From assembly GCA_002286855.1 (NCBI GenBank), contig NRSV01000110.1:1-57834 (forward strand): a stretch of 57,834 bases of DNA, in the 5' to 3' direction. The notes beneath the pieces were generated by a model. It was not told where the DNA came from, ran no database searches, and worked only from the letters and a program-made list of their open reading frames with translations. The DNA comes from Bipolaris cookei (lineage: Eukaryota > Ascomycota > Dothideomycetes > Pleosporales > Pleosporaceae). Shown here in pieces: positions 55,001 through 57,834 of the stretch (position 1 is its first letter; every line of letters begins with the position of its first letter). A program made the translations under genes and the position numbers.

Positions 55001-56925
55001 CTAAAACGCCTTTTTGACAAGTCCCCATATCGACAGTCTAAAGCTCTTCTTCGTCCGGCCGTGCTGTAGTGAAGAACTCTCTTCTACTGTCAGCAGCTTC
55101 GACTGTCCTTCTCTTTCTCTCCTAGGAGAGGGCAAAGCGTCTACCTTCGCGGCTAAGCTCATGCACCTCTTACTCGACTGACCAAGCACACTAGTCAAGC
55201 CAGAAAGAGCCCTTGTGTATACCGCTCGAGCTTTGGCGACCTCGGCTTGCTTTGCATAGAGATCGCCCATGTTCTGTAAGGTGTTGAGTGCTGGCAGGTA
55301 CTGTTGAACACGATCACTGCCAAGTGCCTTCTCGTAGCCTCGCAGCGCCCGCTGGTACATCTGCTCTGCCTCGCCCAGCTTGCCTTGATTCTTGTAGAGG
55401 AGGCCCAGGTTGTTGACCGTGTTTAGTGTCGACGTGTGGCTGGGCCCGAGTGCCTCCTCGTACCCTCGCAGCGCCCGCTCGTACATCTGCTCCGCCTCGC
55501 CTAGCTTGCCTTGGTCCGCGTAGAGGTTGCCCAGGTTGTTGACCGTATCCAGTGTCGACGTGTGGGTGGGCCCGAGTGCCTCCTCAAACCCTCGCAGCGC
55601 CTGCAAGTACATCTGCTCTGCCTCGCCTAGCTTGCCTTGGTTCTTGTAGAGGATGCCTAGGTTGTTGACCGTATCCAGTGTCGACGTGTGGGTGGGCCCG
55701 AGTGCCTCCTCAAACCCTCGCAGCGCCTGCAAGTACATCTGCTCTGCCTCGCCTAGCTTGCCTTGAGCCATGTATAGAGCGCCCAGGTTTCCGACCGTGT
55801 TTAGTGTCGAGGTGTGGCTGGGCCCGAGTGCCTCCTCTGTCCCTCGCAGCGCCCGCAAGTACATCTGCTCCGCCTCGCCCAGCCTGCCTTGGTTTGCGTA
55901 GAGGCTGCCCAGGTTGTTGACTGCCATTAGTGTCGACGTGTGGCTGGGCCCGAGTGCCTCTCCCTCGCAGCGCCCGCTCGTACATCTGCTCTGCCTCGCC
56001 CAGCTTGCCTTGGTCCGCGTAGAGAAGGCCCAGGTTGTTGACCGTGTTCAGTGTCGACGTGTGGCTGGGCCCGAGTGCCTCCTCCCTCCCTCGCAGCGCC
56101 CGCTCGTACATCTGCTCTGCCTCGTCCAGCTTGCCTTGGTCCGCGTAGAGAAGGCCCAGGAGATGGATAGCATCGAGAACGGTCTCCCGCTCTTTGTTCT
56201 CGTCAATGTCTCCATCACTGCCTCCCTCAGCTCTTCTATACCAAACTGCCTCAATCCTAGCTATCTGGCTAAAGCACGTCTGCGCGTGTGGAAGGAGTCG
56301 TCGTTGTAGGGCAGCGTAGTCCCGAGTAGACCTGTCTGGTACTGCCCAACCAACAGCAACTACCGCCAGCTGACTTAGCTCTGCTGCGAAGTACCTGCCT
56401 TGCGAGTGATGCGCCCACTGGTGCACCACTGGATGTGTTGCATAGCTCGTTGTCTCCGTCGTCTCTGCCGCCACTTCGACCAGCGAGTAGCTGCGCAGCA
56501 GTTGCATCGCTCTGCTAAACTTAAGCTCGCTGCTCGCAATGTCTCCGACCCACCCTAATAGCATCTTCGCGACTATAGCAGACTTACTACTTGCTATGGC
56601 AAACAAGCCGTACCACAAGTCTTTGTTATCCAGAAACGACCACAACAGCAGTAGGTTGGCCGTGACTTCGTGCTTGTCGCGGATCGCCTGATACGAGATA
56701 GCCCATGTTGTCCATACGCTGCGCTCTGGGTAGTCCTGGAGTGGCACATCGGCTAGATCCGACGCCATCAGCTCGCTCCATTGTTGCTCATAGAACCTCA
56801 GGTATGTCGCCAGCCCTACTCCGCTTTCCTGCAGGTACGCGCCTGCATGCGCAATAGCAAGTGGTAGGCCATCTAGCAGCGCTAGCAGCTGCTCGCTCTC
56901 TGCAGCATCTACAGTCGTACTGTTA
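55001..56925 (-). pseudogene. NLR-type protein remnant: end of NB-ARC plus eight TPRs, frameshifted
   Basis: The minus strand from an acceptor-like TTAACAG near 56926 reads the end of an NB-ARC domain (LLDGLPLAIAHAGAYLQESG, the GLPLA motif), then a winged-helix-like part (YATHPVVHQWAHH). About eight tetratricopeptide repeats of 42 residues follow (core LGLLYADQGKLGEAEQMYERALRG). The frame 57005-55710 breaks near 55955: the repeat unit there reads GCCTCTCCCTCGCAG where its neighbour has five extra bases. The TPRs continue in a second frame from 55927 to 55001. The P-loop part of the nucleotide-binding domain is not found upstream. Intact relatives act in non-self recognition and programmed cell death. 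The break may be real or an assembly error in near-identical repeats. Confidence 0.82.
55320..56170 (-). repeat. Tandem 126-bp TPR-coding repeats
   Basis: About seven near-identical units encode 42-residue TPRs. Differences cluster at a few codons (ADQ/KNQ/MAQ/ANQ; YERAL/LQAL/LRAL), typical of NLR repeat arrays that expand, contract and exchange by recombination. Confidence 0.9.
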
Positions 56926-57005
56926 ACGTCCGTCCCTGCGGGTCGAACATCCCCCCGCAACGAACCACGAATGTTGTTCAACCATGTTATACTCACCTTG
57001 CACAA

Positions 57006-57604
57006 TCGTATAGGGTCAAGTTGATAAGGTTGTATTCTTTGCCTTTATCTCTACCTAGTGCAAGCTCTATATAGTAAAATTACAGCGTTATAGCGTGTGT
57101 TCTTCAGCTTCTTATTTTTGGCATAGAAGGTGCAATGTCAAAACACCCCTGCTCTCTCTTAAGTAACACTATCGCTTGATCCTTCGGAGCCATTATAGGA
57201 TACTTAAATAGCGGCATAATATAGTCCCACTCTTAGAAACGTGTGCAGCCCTGATCTAAGTGCTCTCCGAGTTGCTCCGGTGCGACGTGCCACTTCATCA
57301 GACTGAGCGAAAAGACTTAGCGTGCTGACACAGCTAGTATTAAAAGCTTAGCGGTCTGCAATGTACACCTACGCTATACCAAAACGGCTTAGGCTGTGGC
57401 GCAAAGCTCCAGAGGCTTCGTCTAACCACCATTTACGTGCATGGTCACCTGCTGCCTGTCCTTAGAAATCGGCTAGAGATAGACACCACGGCATTAATAT
57501 TATATACATACTAGTTGATATAAGGATAGACCTACCTTAATGTAAGTATATTAAATATATAAGTAACTACTGCAAATATGCTTCTATTAATCATGATTTC
57601 TTCA
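57006..57604. other. Unassigned sequence between two NLR-type loci
   Basis: Stops in all frames and no recognisable P-loop or effector domain. It may be decayed sequence of the missing NB-ARC front part or a transposon. Confidence 0.35.
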
Positions 57605-57834
57605 CTATTTCACCTCACAAAACCATATCCTCCCTGATCCTACTCCCATGCCTACTAGAGCCCCACTCACGGCTGAGTATGACGGTCGATACTCAGACGG
57701 TACCCACAGTACATTGCTTCCGGTGCGCACAATCCAAACCATATCTGAACTTAGACTGACATTCTGGTACTGTGGTTCTGATGCTGCCATGTCCATGCTG
57801 CTACAAACTTGGAAAGGAGGGATAGCGATGCTTC
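57605..57834 (-). CDS. C-terminal end of a WD40-type protein, cut by the window edge
   Basis: The minus-strand frame is open from the right edge to a stop at 57605. It contains NVSLSSDMVWIVRTGSNVLWVP, then EYRPSYSAVSGALVGMGVGSGR. The pattern W(I/V)...G.N(L/V)LWLP.EYRP..SAV.G..V..G..SGR is what I recognise as the last blade or C-terminal closure of WD40 domains in fungal HET-E-like NLR proteins. About 76 residues are visible; everything upstream is outside the window. It could also be an orphan fragment. Confidence 0.65.
   Translation of the reverse strand, partial: SIAIPPFQVCSSMDMAASEPQYQNVSLSSDMVWIVRTGSNVLWVPSEYRPSYSAVSGALVGMGVGSGRIWFCEVK

Noticed and set aside
1..57834. CRISPR arrays, tRNA or rRNA genes
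   Set aside because: No regularly spaced identical repeats and no cloverleaf or rRNA sequence was recognised. The only tandem array codes for TPRs.

Overview
The window looks like nuclear DNA of a filamentous ascomycete (Pezizomycotina, perhaps Dothideomycetes). The basis is short 43-57 nt introns with CTRAY-type branch sites, fungus-specific families (fungal rhodopsin-like, SUR7/PalI, OTT_1508-like deaminase, NLR-type proteins, lipoxygenase), and many transposon remnants with stop codons of the kind left by RIP. All family names come from reading motifs; no database search was run. Spliced models were built by hand and kept only where exon phases close into one frame.

Layout: 1-2.5 kb holds a copia-like gag fragment, an OrsD/DUF3505-like fragment and a decayed Tc1/mariner element with terminal inverted repeats. 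2.5-9.1 kb holds two unrecognised genes and a fungal PD-(D/E)XK nuclease-like gene. 10.2-11.8 kb is a tail-to-tail pair: a BTB gene with a GC-AG intron, and a C2H2-BTB fusion. 12.2-13.9 kb has a pogo-like transposase fragment and a broken RNase H gene. 13.9-19.3 kb is the most striking locus: five exons that close into one 1,706-residue frame joining a cellular RNA-dependent RNA polymerase (DLDGD motif) to a UPF1-like SF1 helicase. Next come an AAA_28-type P-loop NTPase (20.4 kb) and a 606-residue protein with an RNase III fold that lacks all four catalytic acids (21.9-23.9 kb). A repeat-rich, gene-poor stretch follows (23.9-27.5 kb), then an OTT_1508-like deaminase (27.6-29.3 kb) and a dynamin-like GTPase (31.0-33.2 kb).

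33.5-39.1 kb is an apparently complete Tad-type LINE with two overlapping open ORFs. A second, 5'-truncated copy of its 3' end lies just beyond, in opposite orientation (39.3-39.5 kb). From 39.7 kb on come a short fungal-rhodopsin-like protein, a syntaxin (Qa-SNARE), a SulP transporter with STAS and a cyclic-nucleotide-binding-like tail, a SUR7/PalI membrane protein and a lipoxygenase. A frameshifted TPR-NLR remnant and the 3' end of a WD40-type protein running off the right edge close the window. Four copies of one ~190-bp MITE family (TA target sites) are scattered from 25.3 to 54.7 kb.

How the genes may work together (inference): RdRP-helicase, inactive RNase III-like protein, RNase H remnant, nucleoside deaminase, Mx/dynamin-like GTPase, PD-(D/E)XK protein, P-loop NTPase and NLR-type genes are all families used in RNA silencing, genome defence or heterokaryon/antiviral immunity. 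Their grouping in a transposon-rich accessory region fits a eukaryotic defence island centred on the RdRP-helicase fusion, but co-function is not shown by the sequence.
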